DNA of 64,000 bases from Clostridium sp. (GCF_022482905.1 NZ_JAKVOI010000001.1:1737958-1801957); one strand, 5' to 3'; shown: positions 28,441-37,725, counted from the first letter of the stretch. Made by a program: numbers and translations. Notes: generated by a model not told the origin, from the sequence alone.

Positions 28441-29007
28441 TCATAGATTCCACAATTTGCTGTCCGTTGTGGACACTGCCACAGCTCCTGCCGACAGTGA
28501 TTCCATAACATCTTTTTTGTCTGTTATGAGCCCGCCTGCAATTATCGGGACTCTGATTTCCTTTTCAAGCACGCTTATTATTTTGCTTGCCACACCGGGC
28601 ATTACCTCAACTGCGGTAGGATTTGTTTCATGTATGCTCTTTATTCCTGTTTTAAGCGACAGTGAATCTATTGCGAACATTCTCTGTATGGTATGCAAAT
28701 CGAGCTGGTTTGCATATTTTATATTTGAAGCCCTGGTGCTTATTATACCGTCTGTTTTTACAGATTCTTTTATAAATCTGACAGCTGCCTGATCACCTCT
28801 GAGTCCCTCTATCATGTCCAAATGAATAAACACCAGTTTCCCACTTTTCTTGAGTCTGCTGCATATATCTTTTATGCTCAGTATGTCACCATATAACACA
28901 AATACTATGCCTGCACCGCTCTGAATCGATTTTTCCAGATCGGCATCATTTCTTAAAGCTGCTATAACCGGATTTTCTATCAGTACTTCCTTGAGTTTAA
29001 TCATCAA
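28441..29007 (-). CDS. glpP: Glycerol-3-phosphate-responsive antiterminator GlpP
   Basis: GlpP binds leader mRNA of glycerol genes together with glycerol 3-phosphate and prevents early termination. The 188-residue protein shows the family's markers: NPVIAALRNDADLEKSIQSGAGIVFVLYGDI, VFIHLDMIEGLRGDQAAVRFIKE, GIISTRASNIKYAN and VPIIAGGLITDKKDV. Between glpF and glpK, it is well placed to act on the leader hairpin upstream of glpF (29876-29920). Confidence 0.93.
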   Translation of the reverse strand: MMIKLKEVLIENPVIAALRNDADLEKSIQSGAGIVFVLYGDILSIKDICSRLKKSGKLVFIHLDMIEGLRGDQAAVRFIKESVKTDGIISTRASNIKYANQLDLHTIQRMFAIDSLSLKTGIKSIHETNPTAVEVMPGVASKIISVLEKEIRVPIIAGGLITDKKDVMESLSAGAVAVSTTDSKLWNL

Positions 29008-29095
29008 TATATACCTCTTTCAAATTAATTTGTTCACACTGTAAATACTATATATAACAATAACATTACAGCTGCAATTAATTCAAGAAACAAAT

Positions 29096-29803
29096 CTAGA
29101 ATACCGCTGTAAACAGAAAAGCTCCTGCCAGGCCTCCAATTATCGGTCCGACAACAGGCACCCAGGCATATGACCAGTCCGAATCGCCCTTACCTGCAAT
29201 AGGCAGAATGGCATGTGCAATTCTCGGTGCCAGGTCCCTTGCAGGATTAATTGCATATCCGGTTGGTCCTCCCAGCGAAAGCCCAAGTGACCATATCAGA
29301 AGAGAAACAAAGAATACTCCAAATCCCGGTGCAGCTTTCTGAATTCCTATTCCGAGAATTCCAAATACAAGAGTTGCCGTTCCGAGAAATTCAGTTAAAA
29401 AATTCAGCGGTAATTTTCTTATAGCCGGTGCAGTACAGAATATACCGAGCTTGGCCGCCTTGTCTTCCGTCACTTCCCAGTGCGGCAGATATGTAAGCCA
29501 TACAAGTGCCGCCCCGGCTATTCCTCCAAGCATCTGTGCACATATATAACCCGGTACCTGTGATACAGGAAATTTTCCTATTGCCGCAAGTGCCAGTGTA
29601 AGTGCAGGATTAAAATGCGCCCCACTGACATTTCCAAATATGAAAGCAGGTATTCCAACTGCAAATGCCCATCCGGTAGTTATAACCATCCAGCCTGCAT
29701 TCTGTCCCTTGCTTTTTACAAGAGTGCAGTTTGCACACACCCCGTCTCCAAGATATACTAAAATCATCGTTCCAACAAATTCTGCTGCCAATTTTGTCAT
29801 CAT
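29096..29803 (-). CDS. glpF: Glycerol uptake facilitator (aquaglyceroporin)
   Basis: A 235-residue MIP-family channel with six hydrophobic segments. The two half-helix motifs are present as GAHFNPALTLA and GYAINPARDLAPR; the Asp after the second NPA (NPARD) is typical of glycerol-conducting GlpF rather than water-only channels. The start is one of two adjacent ATG codons (MMTKLAAEF) with AGGGGT upstream. It opens the glpF-glpP-glpK unit and follows a leader with a strong hairpin. Confidence 0.93.
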   Translation of the reverse strand: MMTKLAAEFVGTMILVYLGDGVCANCTLVKSKGQNAGWMVITTGWAFAVGIPAFIFGNVSGAHFNPALTLALAAIGKFPVSQVPGYICAQMLGGIAGAALVWLTYLPHWEVTEDKAAKLGIFCTAPAIRKLPLNFLTEFLGTATLVFGILGIGIQKAAPGFGVFFVSLLIWSLGLSLGGPTGYAINPARDLAPRIAHAILPIAGKGDSDWSYAWVPVVGPIIGGLAGAFLFTAVF

Positions 29804-29862
29804 TTCTACCCCTACTCTTCCTATATGCTTTTAACCGATTACATAGCACATAAAATAATTTT

Positions 29863-29920
29863 TTCGCGAAAAGAAGCCGTCATTAATAAAGCTACTTTGC
29901 ATAGCTTTATTAATGACGGC
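29863..29920 (-). promoter_or_regulatory. glpF leader terminator, probable GlpP antitermination target
   Basis: A perfect 18-bp stem (29876-29893 with 29903-29920) and 9-base loop is followed leftward by TTCTTTTCG. It lies between the promoter at 29953-29981 and glpF, as the GlpP-controlled terminators of glycerol genes in Bacillus do. That GlpP is encoded by the second gene supports control by glycerol 3-phosphate. The U-run is interrupted, so the strength of termination is uncertain. Confidence 0.68.
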
Positions 29921-29952
29921 TCTCACACTCTCTGCCCTTTACTATATTTTAT

Positions 29953-29981
29953 ATTATAGTATATAGACCATACTATTTCAA
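29953..29981 (-). promoter_or_regulatory. Sigma-A type promoter of the glp unit
   Basis: Leftward TTGAAA (29976-29981), a 17-base spacer and a perfect TATAAT (29953-29958). Transcription would start near 29946, giving a leader of about 140 bases that includes the hairpin at 29876-29920. Confidence 0.75.
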
Positions 29982-29999
29982 TAGTACCCGGTAAAATTC

Positions 30000-32861
30000 T
30001 CATGACTTTTTGATAGATACACTCTTTATTTTATCGTCTATATTATCAATTGCCTTTCCCTTTCCTCCTCTGTTCTGCAGCTTTATATCTGTCAGGGGTA
30101 TCGTAGAATTCATACCTTTTGAATAGTTTATATCAAAGTAAAGCCTGCTGCTTTTTTTCAAGACATTTGAATAGATTACCCTGTCACTTTCCTCCAGTTT
30201 TATGCCAAGTGAGCCCGATGCAATTCTGCCGGAAGCATTCACGTCACTGCCCGAAAATTTTATTGACATGCCATTTCCCGTAAACATGATTATTTCTGAA
30301 TCTTCATCCTCCGAATACACTATATCCGTTAAAATGTCATCCCTGCTCTTAAATTTATAGGCAGCCGCCCTGAGTCCCACATCTTCAAAGCGTTTCAGTT
30401 CCGTCTTTTTCACCATTCCATTCCGGGTAAAAAAGTATATATATCCGGTGTTGAAATTGTCAACGGAAAGCAGCTTCAATATGTCGGACCTATGGTGAAT
30501 TTCAAAAAGATCTTCTATGTGTATGCCCTTTTCAATATTCTGCAGCATGATCGAGGGCATTGAAAACACATCCCCATTTTTTCCAAATACAAGCAGGGTA
30601 CATGATGAGTTTGTATTCACACCAAAAGTCCTCCTGCTGTTGGAAGCTGATTTCAGCATTCCATCTTTGTCTATTGAGATATAGAAATCTTCATGATGCC
30701 GGCTATCTACAAAATCCACCTTTAAAATTCTATCTTTCGGGGGAAGGTGAAACATACTTGTACTCACTATATTTCTGTCCTCCGGGTCGATCTTAAGTTC
30801 AGGTATGGTAAAATCAAGTCCCAGCTTCGTAATTATACTCAAAAATGTTTTGCCTCTTTTTTCGGAAACCAGTCCGGCACTTAAAAGTTTTTCACCTTTC
30901 CTGAGTTTTATGGCCGAGAGTTTCGTATAGGCGGTCCTGAAGCCATTTACTGCAGTTTTCTTTATACCTCCAGTGTCGGTAAACAGTATGAAATTGTTCC
31001 CGTAATCCTCATTTTTCAGGCTTACTACAGAAACTATGCTTTCACGTGAAGTGTCCAGCCCCTTTATGACACTGTCAAGCTTCTCGCCTTTCTCCTTCCA
31101 CTTGAACTCAGGTATATCGATTCCCTTCAGCTGGTACATGTTTCCTTGGTCCGTAAAAAACATTACTGTGTCCCCGGTGCTGGAGTTTAGAAGAAATCTA
31201 TTGCAGTCACCTTCCCTATAATCTATTTCATCCACATTTTTGCTGGAACGATTATAGCTCTTATTCGATATTCTCTTTATAAAGCATTCCTTTGACATGG
31301 TAATTACAATGTCTTCTTCTATTATGATTTCATCAATCTGGATTTTTGCACTGCTGTCATCCTCCAGAATGGAAGTTCTCCTGTCATCCCCGTATTTATC
31401 CCTTATTTTTCTCAATTCACCTTTTATAACCTTGAACTGCTCACTTTCACTGGACAATATGAGTTCCAGTTTATCTATGTAACCGTACAGTTTCTTATGC
31501 TCTTTTTCAAATTCAACTATCTCAAGCCCGGTAAGTCTGTAGAGCATAAGTTCCAGTATTGCCTCCGCCTGGATCTTCGTAAAGCCGAACTTGTGTGCAA
31601 GATTATTTGAGGCATCTTTTCGTGAATTTGAACTTCTTATTGTCTTTATGATCTCATCCATTATTCCAATGGCCTTTATGAAGCCCTCCACTATGTGGAA
31701 CCTCTTTTTGGCTTCGGAGAGTTTCTTTTGGGTCCTTCGTACAAGCAACTCCCTCTGGTACTTTATAAAGTACTCAAGTATGCTTTTCAGGGAAAGTACA
31801 ACCGGTTTTCCCTCTGCAAGTGCCACCATATTGAAGGAAACGCTGCACTGGAGATCCGTCTTCTTAAAAAGGTATTTCAATATTTTTTCGGCACCCTCAT
31901 GATCCATTGACTTTTTGAATTCAATTACGGCTCTTATACCGCTCCTGTCAGACTCATCTCTTATATCATAGATGCAGTCGAGAGTTTTGGAATGTTTTTT
32001 GTCTGCAGTCATTTCTGAAATTGTCTGAAGAAGTCTCGCCTTGCTTCTCCTGTACGGAAATTCCGTTATCACTATTGCAAGTCTTCCATTTTCCAACTTT
32101 TCTATAGAAGTCTTCGCCCTCAGGGTGACCTTTCCCTCTCCCGTACTGTAGGCGGATTTCAGTGACTCCCTGCCTATTATTATCCCTCCTGTGGGAAGAT
32201 CCGGTCCCTTGACGTACTTCATAAGTCCATCCGTATCAAGATTCGGTTCATCTATAAGTGCTACTGCAGCATCTATTACCTCCCGCAGATTGTGGGGCGG
32301 TACATTGGTTGCGAGCCCTACTGCTATTCCAAAAGCACCATTTACAAGCAAATTGGGATATCCTACCGGAAGTACTTCAGGCTCCTTTTCAGACCCCGAG
32401 TAATTGTCTATCATATCCACTACATCATCTTCCATATGGCTCACCATCTCCACTGCAATTGGAGTGAGCCTGGCTTCCGTATAACGCATGGCGGCAGCAT
32501 TGTCTCCGTCCTGGCTTCCCCAGTTTCCGTGGCCGTCTATAAGAGGCATTCTCGTAGTAAATTTCTGGGCAAGTATCACCATTGCATCGTATACGGAGGA
32601 ATCACCGTGGGGATGGTATTTACCGAGTATGTCCCCCACTATTCTGGCAGATTTGTAATATGGCCTGTCTGGAAAAGCTTTCAGCATATAGGCTCCGTAT
32701 ATTATTCTCCTGTGGACCGGCTTCAGACCGTCCCTCACATCCGGCAGAGCCCTGTCCTTTGCCACCTCCACTGCGTATGGAAGATAGTTGTCCGGCATAG
32801 CTTCCTCTATTGAAATCCTCACTATATTCTTGTCCTTTGGTATTATTGTCTTTCTCGCCAA
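30000..32861 (-). CDS. parC: DNA topoisomerase IV subunit A (ParC / GyrA family)
   Basis: The DNA-cleaving subunit that unlinks daughter chromosomes. The N-terminal part has LPDVRDGLKPVHRRIIYGAY, GKYHPHGDSSVYDAMV and the active Tyr in AAAMRYTEARLT (about residue 127), then the coiled-coil gate and a C-terminal beta-pinwheel. I prefer the TTG at 32861, which gives MARKTIIPKDK and has AAAGGACGG upstream; an in-frame ATG nine codons earlier has no ribosome site. The 953 residues are long for ParC. A degenerate GyrA-box, QNRGGKG, lies about 25 residues from the C-terminus rather than at the start of the pinwheel. Being paired with parE and not beside dnaA/recF genes argues for topoisomerase IV over gyrase. 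Confidence 0.87.
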   Translation of the reverse strand: MARKTIIPKDKNIVRISIEEAMPDNYLPYAVEVAKDRALPDVRDGLKPVHRRIIYGAYMLKAFPDRPYYKSARIVGDILGKYHPHGDSSVYDAMVILAQKFTTRMPLIDGHGNWGSQDGDNAAAMRYTEARLTPIAVEMVSHMEDDVVDMIDNYSGSEKEPEVLPVGYPNLLVNGAFGIAVGLATNVPPHNLREVIDAAVALIDEPNLDTDGLMKYVKGPDLPTGGIIIGRESLKSAYSTGEGKVTLRAKTSIEKLENGRLAIVITEFPYRRSKARLLQTISEMTADKKHSKTLDCIYDIRDESDRSGIRAVIEFKKSMDHEGAEKILKYLFKKTDLQCSVSFNMVALAEGKPVVLSLKSILEYFIKYQRELLVRRTQKKLSEAKKRFHIVEGFIKAIGIMDEIIKTIRSSNSRKDASNNLAHKFGFTKIQAEAILELMLYRLTGLEIVEFEKEHKKLYGYIDKLELILSSESEQFKVIKGELRKIRDKYGDDRRTSILEDDSSAKIQIDEIIIEEDIVITMSKECFIKRISNKSYNRSSKNVDEIDYREGDCNRFLLNSSTGDTVMFFTDQGNMYQLKGIDIPEFKWKEKGEKLDSVIKGLDTSRESIVSVVSLKNEDYGNNFILFTDTGGIKKTAVNGFRTAYTKLSAIKLRKGEKLLSAGLVSEKRGKTFLSIITKLGLDFTIPELKIDPEDRNIVSTSMFHLPPKDRILKVDFVDSRHHEDFYISIDKDGMLKSASNSRRTFGVNTNSSCTLLVFGKNGDVFSMPSIMLQNIEKGIHIEDLFEIHHRSDILKLLSVDNFNTGYIYFFTRNGMVKKTELKRFEDVGLRAAAYKFKSRDDILTDIVYSEDEDSEIIMFTGNGMSIKFSGSDVNASGRIASGSLGIKLEESDRVIYSNVLKKSSRLYFDINYSKGMNSTIPLTDIKLQNRGGKGKAIDNIDDKIKSVSIKKS

Positions 32862-32903
32862 GTCAAACCGTCCTTTCTTTTTCAGCATGCAATTATGGAT
32901 TGT

Positions 32904-34853
32904 TTAAAACTGCGCATACTTGTACATGTACTTTTTCCTCGGTGCCACAACATCTCCCATGAGTAGGGAAACCATTTTTTCCGCTTTTGCCGCATCATCT
33001 ATGGTTATCTGCTGGAGTGTCCTTGTCTCCGGATTCAAGGTAGTTTCCCAGAGCTGATCAGGATTCATCTCTCCAAGTCCCTTATATCTCTGTATAAGCG
33101 CACCTCTCCCGACTTCCACCTTTGCTTTTGAGAGCTGCCTTTCACTGTAAGCATACCTTACAATCTGTTTTTTTCTGTTCTCCCTGTATACTTTATAAAG
33201 AGGCGGAAGTGCTATATACAGGTGCCCGTTTGAAATAAGCTGCCTCATGTATCTGTATATGTAAGTCATCCAGAGAGTCCGGATATGATATCCGTCCACG
33301 TCTGCATCGCTCAGTATTATTATCTTTCCATATTTCAGATCCTTTTCCTCATAATTTTCAAGTATGCCCGTGCCTATGGCTGCATTGAATATTTTAAGTT
33401 CCTCACTTCCAATTACATTTTCCAGGTTCTGCTTCTCAGTATTCATTATCTTTCCCTTTGATGGCATTATTGTCTGGAATCGCCTGTCTCTTGCCTGTTT
33501 TGCAGATCCACCGGCAGAATCGCCTTCCACTACTATGAATTCACAATTTGAAGCATCCTTCAACGTGCATACTGCAATTTTTCCTGCAAGGGGTGCCGCC
33601 CCTTTTCCTATTTTCTTTTTCTCCGCATCATTTATTTTCTTTATTTTTTCCCTTCTGGCCGCCGACTGAAGGGCATTGCCTATTATGGCAGAAGCAGTCT
33701 CCTTGTTGTCCTCTATCCATTCCGAAAGCTTCGTATAGGAGAGATCATTCATAAAGGTGTATGCCTCGGTATTCCCAAGTTTTGTCTTTGTCTGCCCTTC
33801 AAATATGGGATTACTTATCCTCACCTTGATTATGGCTGTCATTCCCTCTCTCAGATCATCACCTTCAAAATTTTCATTCTTGTACAGGTCCAGCTTTCTG
33901 CCACAGTCTTTGAACGCCCTTGTCATTCCTGTTTTGAACCCGCTTTCATGGGTCCCGGCCTCCCTGGTTGGAATATTGTTTACATAGCTTGCTATATTGT
34001 ATGCAGTTGAATCCGTAAACTGTATGCAGACTTCCCCGTGAACATTTATTCCATTTATCTGTCTCTCACCTTCAAACAATATTGGATCCCTGTGAATGGG
34101 TGTCTTGCTTTCATTCAAATACTCCATAAAATCAAGGAGCCCGCGGCTGGAGTGATATTTTCTTTCCACCGGTTCACCGGATCTGCTGTCTACGAGCTTC
34201 AAGGTTATTCCTTTATTCTGGAATGCAAGCTCTCTCAATCTCTCATCTATTACATCCAGTTTGAAGTCAACTGTTGAAAACACCCTGTCATCCGGCATGA
34301 ATGTAACCTTGGTTCCGGTAGAATCCGAAGTCCCTACTACCTGGAGGCCTGTTACGGATGTCCCGGGCATATTTTTCTTGAGTGACCTGTCATAGGCATA
34401 CTCGAATCGCTGCCTGTATACGTGTCCATTTTGCCTTACCTCCACCTCCAGCCATCTTGAAAGGGCATTTACAACAGCTGCCCCTACTCCGTGAAGGCCT
34501 CCTGATGTCTTATATACACTGTTGTTGAATTTGCCTCCAGTATGAAGTTCTGTAAACACCATCTCAACACCTGTCTTTTTCTTTACAGGATGAACTCCCG
34601 TAGGAATTCCCCTGCCGTTGTCTTCTACAGTTACACTGCCATCTTCATTTAAAACAACTACTGCATAGCTTCCGAAACCGTTTGAAATTTCATCTATAGA
34701 ATTATCCAGTATTTCCCATATGCAGTGATGGAGTCCCTTGCTCCCTGTAGAGCCTATGTACATTCCCGGCCTTACCCTGATTGGTTCAAGTTTTTCAAGG
34801 GAAGTAAGAGAATTGACATCATAGACTTCACTATCCGGGTTTATATGATCCAT
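32904..34853 (-). CDS. parE: DNA topoisomerase IV subunit B (ParE / GyrB family)
   Basis: The ATPase subunit of the type IIA enzyme. GHKL ATPase features are EILDNSIDEISNGFGS, VEDNGRGIPTG and TSGGLHGVGAAVVNALS; the TOPRIM domain has VEGDSAGGSAKQARDRRFQTIMPSKGK and ILSDADVDGYHIRTLWMTYIYRYM; the C-terminal end is RYKGLGEMNPDQLWETTLNPETRTL. The 649 residues fit ParE and the short Gram-positive GyrB alike; pairing with parC, 42 bases downstream from its end to the chosen start, supports ParE. A promoter lies just upstream at 34936-34964. Confidence 0.9.
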   Translation of the reverse strand: MDHINPDSEVYDVNSLTSLEKLEPIRVRPGMYIGSTGSKGLHHCIWEILDNSIDEISNGFGSYAVVVLNEDGSVTVEDNGRGIPTGVHPVKKKTGVEMVFTELHTGGKFNNSVYKTSGGLHGVGAAVVNALSRWLEVEVRQNGHVYRQRFEYAYDRSLKKNMPGTSVTGLQVVGTSDSTGTKVTFMPDDRVFSTVDFKLDVIDERLRELAFQNKGITLKLVDSRSGEPVERKYHSSRGLLDFMEYLNESKTPIHRDPILFEGERQINGINVHGEVCIQFTDSTAYNIASYVNNIPTREAGTHESGFKTGMTRAFKDCGRKLDLYKNENFEGDDLREGMTAIIKVRISNPIFEGQTKTKLGNTEAYTFMNDLSYTKLSEWIEDNKETASAIIGNALQSAARREKIKKINDAEKKKIGKGAAPLAGKIAVCTLKDASNCEFIVVEGDSAGGSAKQARDRRFQTIMPSKGKIMNTEKQNLENVIGSEELKIFNAAIGTGILENYEEKDLKYGKIIILSDADVDGYHIRTLWMTYIYRYMRQLISNGHLYIALPPLYKVYRENRKKQIVRYAYSERQLSKAKVEVGRGALIQRYKGLGEMNPDQLWETTLNPETRTLQQITIDDAAKAEKMVSLLMGDVVAPRKKYMYKYAQF

Positions 34854-34894
34854 ATTTTTACCTCCAAAGATTATTCATTATATAATTTCAGCTA

Positions 34895-34928
34895 TTAAAA
34901 AAACCTCCTAATTTAATTATAGAAGGTT
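34895..34928 (-). terminator. Probable terminator of the cbi operon
   Basis: Leftward AACCTTC..GGAGGTT with additional TAATT/AATTA pairing near the loop, then TTTTTTT. It stands 39 bases beyond the cbiN stop but also downstream of the proposed parE promoter, so it might instead act as a leader attenuator of parE. Confidence 0.5.
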
Positions 34929-34935
34929 CAAAATT

Positions 34936-34964
34936 ATTATATATATATAATTCAAATTATGCAA
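34936..34964 (-). promoter_or_regulatory. Sigma-A type promoter of parE-parC
   Basis: Leftward TTGCAT (34959-34964), a 17-base spacer and TATAAT (34936-34941). It is immediately after the cbiN stop codon and about 85 bases ahead of the parE ATG. Confidence 0.5.
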
Positions 34965-34966
34965 AT

Positions 34967-35275
34967 CTATTTGATAGTTTTATTTCTCTCTACAAATCTT
35001 CCAAGGAAAAAGAAAAGAACACCTACTCCAATACCTGTCTGCACACAGAATAGAAGACTTTCAATTTCTCCGGGGAGCTCTCCTCCAATCAACTTTTCCA
35101 TGACCGGTGTAGCCCAGGGTTTATATTCACTTCCCTTGATCTGTGAAACCACCTTGCTTCCCGCATCGTCAGAACCTCCGAATTCGGCACCTTTCAGGGT
35201 GAATAAAGGTACAACGGCAATAACCAGGGCAATGAGCAATAAAATTATAATCTTTTTTTTCGTCTTTCTATTCAT
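34967..35275 (-). CDS. cbiN: Cobalt ECF transporter subunit CbiN
   Basis: CbiN is the small membrane partner that enables CbiM to load cobalt. The 102-residue protein has a hydrophobic N-terminal segment (IIILLLIALVIAVVPLFTL), a polar outside loop beginning GAEFGGSDDAG, the segment YKPWATPVMEKLIGGELPGEIESLLFCVQTGIGVGVLFFFLG with the second membrane helix, and a short charged tail. Its start overlaps the end of cbiM by one base. Confidence 0.93.
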   Translation of the reverse strand: MNRKTKKKIIILLLIALVIAVVPLFTLKGAEFGGSDDAGSKVVSQIKGSEYKPWATPVMEKLIGGELPGEIESLLFCVQTGIGVGVLFFFLGRFVERNKTIK

Positions 35276-36027
35276 CAGTTTTCTCCTTTCTTCAAAAATC
35301 CAATACCTGTCAGTTCGGATTTTGCGTAGGTTTCAAGGCACATGACTATAACAACACTTAAAATACCTTCAATGATGGCCAGCGGAACCTGTGTAGGAGC
35401 AAATACTGCAAGAAATTTGGCTGTAGATGCCGGTACGCCGCCGTTTGAAGACGGATATGCAAGTGCAAGCTGTATACTTGTCACACAATAAGTAAACAGA
35501 TCACCGATCGATGCTGCCAGAAAAATACCCACATGTTTGTTTACCTTCAGCTTCTGACACAGTTTATAGATCGCATAGGACACCAGCGGACCTGCAATGG
35601 CCATTGAAAATGTATTGGCGCCCAAAGTAGTCAGTCCACCGTGTGCAAGCATAATTGCCTGAAAAATTAATACAATAATACCTAAGATTGATACTACGGT
35701 CGGTCCGAACAAAATTGCACCAAGTCCTGTACCTGTCATGTGTGAACAGCTTCCAGTCACAGAAGGTATCTTCAAAGATGAAACTATAAAAATAAATGCA
35801 CCTACCATGGCAAAAATAGTGATGGTTTTACGATTTTGGGACAATGTTTTTTTAATAGACAGGTAACCTGCCACCAGGAAGGGAATACATACTGCGCCCC
35901 ATATGATACAATATTTCGGCGGAAGATATCCCTCCATGATATGCATTGCATTTGCCACCGGAACTATTCCAAGAAACAATGCAAGAACTGCTGAAATTGT
36001 AACAGCTTTTTTTTCTTTAAGATTCAT
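35275..36027 (-). CDS. cbiM: Cobalt ECF transporter substrate-binding subunit CbiM
   Basis: CbiM binds cobalt ion at its mature N-terminus. Residues 1-27 look like a signal peptide ending in VANA, after which the conserved MHIMEGYLPP metal-binding end begins. The rest is a bundle of membrane helices with the typical SVTGSCSHMTGTGLGAILFGPT and LAHGGLTTLGANTFSMAIAGP stretches. Length 250 is normal. It follows cbiO by 27 bases. Confidence 0.94.
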   Translation of the reverse strand: MNLKEKKAVTISAVLALFLGIVPVANAMHIMEGYLPPKYCIIWGAVCIPFLVAGYLSIKKTLSQNRKTITIFAMVGAFIFIVSSLKIPSVTGSCSHMTGTGLGAILFGPTVVSILGIIVLIFQAIMLAHGGLTTLGANTFSMAIAGPLVSYAIYKLCQKLKVNKHVGIFLAASIGDLFTYCVTSIQLALAYPSSNGGVPASTAKFLAVFAPTQVPLAIIEGILSVVIVMCLETYAKSELTGIGFLKKGEN

Positions 36028-36054
36028 TTTATTTTCCTCCTTGTTGTCCTCAAT

Positions 36055-36879
36055 TTATTTCAGAATTTTTTTTAATTCCTGTATATTTTTAGGATAACTT
36101 TTCATATTCTCCAGTAGATGTTTTTCTGCAAGCAATTCGCAGACTTCCAGCATGGTGGGCTGCTTCAGATTTGCCTGTTTTAAAGCTTCCATATTGTTGA
36201 AAATTTCCAGCGGCGTTCCATCTGCAATGATCCTTCCTTTGAAAAATACAAGTATCCTTTCAGCCCACCTATATGCAAAATCCACATCATGTGTGGAAAT
36301 CAGGATTGTCTTGCCCTCCGACGCAAGTTTTGCCAGGACTTCCTCCAGCATCATTGCATTTAGAGGGTCCAGTGCTGCAGTGGGTTCATCAAATATAACA
36401 ATTTCCGATTTCATGGCTATGATGTCTGCAATGGTAACACGCTTCTTTTCACCACCGCTCAAGTAGTGCGGCGGACGATTCTTCAAATCTGTAATGTTCA
36501 TGTATTCCAATGCTTCTTCAACCCGTTTCCTCACTTCTTCTTTTGGAAGTTTTAAATTCATGGGACCGAACCCAACCTCTGCCATAACTGTAGATGCTAT
36601 AATTTGATTGTCTGCATCCTGAAATACAATTCCAATATTTTTTCGAAGCTCCTTTAAATTTTTTCTATTGATAACCGTACCACGATAAATGATTTTCCCC
36701 TGTTCTGCCGTAATAACTCCGTTGACATTCAAGAAAAATGTTGATTTACCAGATCCATTTGAGCCAATCACGGCAATTTTTTCGCCTTCATATATATCCA
36801 CATCTATTCCGTTTAATGCATGATCCCCATTTCCGTAAGTATAGTGTAAATTTTCAACCTTCAATATTATCTTTTTCAT
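36055..36879 (-). CDS. cbiO: Cobalt ECF transporter ATPase CbiO
   Basis: The ATP-hydrolysing subunit of the cobalt importer. Walker A is VIGSNGSGKSTFF, the ABC signature YLSGGEKKRVTIADI, Walker B IVIFDEPTAALDP, and the switch His ISTHDVDF. Some ECF systems use two ATPases, but only one gene is present, as expected for CbiMNQO, which works with a CbiO pair. 274 residues. It begins 12 bases after cbiQ. Confidence 0.94.
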   Translation of the reverse strand: MKKIILKVENLHYTYGNGDHALNGIDVDIYEGEKIAVIGSNGSGKSTFFLNVNGVITAEQGKIIYRGTVINRKNLKELRKNIGIVFQDADNQIIASTVMAEVGFGPMNLKLPKEEVRKRVEEALEYMNITDLKNRPPHYLSGGEKKRVTIADIIAMKSEIVIFDEPTAALDPLNAMMLEEVLAKLASEGKTILISTHDVDFAYRWAERILVFFKGRIIADGTPLEIFNNMEALKQANLKQPTMLEVCELLAEKHLLENMKSYPKNIQELKKILK

Positions 36880-36891
36880 AGCTGCCCCCTC

Positions 36892-37701
36892 CTATTGTGT
36901 AAAAGTCCATAGTAAAATCAAGAAAATTATGAATAATACTGCCGGGGCAATATGTCCTGCTGCCAGTTCTTTTTCTTCCCTCCAAAATACAAGTTCTCCA
37001 TCATAACATCTGGCTTCCATGGCATCATAATAAGCTGCAGCCTTTTTCAGGGAAATGATCAGCATGTTGCTTACAATACTTCCGAAAGTATGGCAGGAAG
37101 TTTTGAAATCACAGAAGCCCTGACGTGACTCAGCAGAATTTCTCATTTTAGTATAAGCATCCATCAAGATGAAAATATATCGATAGATTATATCCATCAA
37201 TTCTACAATGAGCTTTGGTACATGGACTTTTCTAAGTACATATATAATCTCGGAAGATGGGCTGGACAGCGTCATCATCTGCACGGCACTCACGGCTGCA
37301 AAAACCTTCAGAATTAAAAAAAGCACTTCCCTAAGTTTTTGCCGGGACGTAAATACATAAAAGAAACCAAGATGCATATTATATTGTCCAATGGGCTGCC
37401 TTGAAAAATCAACGGCAATTGTAAAAGTCCCAAGTATAATGAATGCTATTGGAATAGCCAGTATCGACAAATATTCACGTGCTGGAAGTCCTCCCTTTAC
37501 AATTGTCAGGTAAGCCATTGCAACAATAATTGAAATAGATACCAATGGGTTGTCCAAACCAATACACAGGATCAATGTTGCAATGGAAAAGAATACTTTG
37601 AAAGTAGAATTCCAATTATTTATTCCGGAATTATAGGCATATAAATCAATTGAAAAACCTTCCCCATGATGATGCCCGCACTTGCAATAATTTTTTCCCA
37701 A
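36892..37701 (-). CDS. cbiQ: Cobalt ECF transporter transmembrane subunit CbiQ
   Basis: CbiQ couples the ATPase to CbiM. The 269-residue protein has several membrane helices and the cytoplasmic coupling segment with MDIIYRYIFILMDAYTKMRNSAESRQGF..SFGSIVSNMLIISLKKAAAYYDAMEARCYDG. The start is TTG at 37701 after GGAGGAGTGAA. The first residues, YCKCGHHHGEG, form a Cys/His patch that could touch metal. It is the first gene of the operon, before cbiO, cbiM and cbiN, which is not the usual cbiM-N-Q-O order. Confidence 0.92.
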   Translation of the reverse strand: MGKNYCKCGHHHGEGFSIDLYAYNSGINNWNSTFKVFFSIATLILCIGLDNPLVSISIIVAMAYLTIVKGGLPAREYLSILAIPIAFIILGTFTIAVDFSRQPIGQYNMHLGFFYVFTSRQKLREVLFLILKVFAAVSAVQMMTLSSPSSEIIYVLRKVHVPKLIVELMDIIYRYIFILMDAYTKMRNSAESRQGFCDFKTSCHTFGSIVSNMLIISLKKAAAYYDAMEARCYDGELVFWREEKELAAGHIAPAVLFIIFLILLWTFTQ

Positions 37702-37725
37702 TTCACTCCTCCTTTAATTATGCTA

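Noticed and set aside
30000-34853. Calling the type IIA topoisomerase pair gyrA/gyrB
   Set aside because: The pair order (B then A), the absence of dnaA/dnaN/recF neighbours and the missing canonical QRRGGKG box early in the C-domain favour topoisomerase IV, though gyrase cannot be fully excluded from sequence alone.
34895-34928. A T-box or other riboswitch before parE
   Set aside because: The leader is only about 80 bases and shows one terminator-like hairpin without conserved aptamer elements, so I list it only as a terminator candidate.
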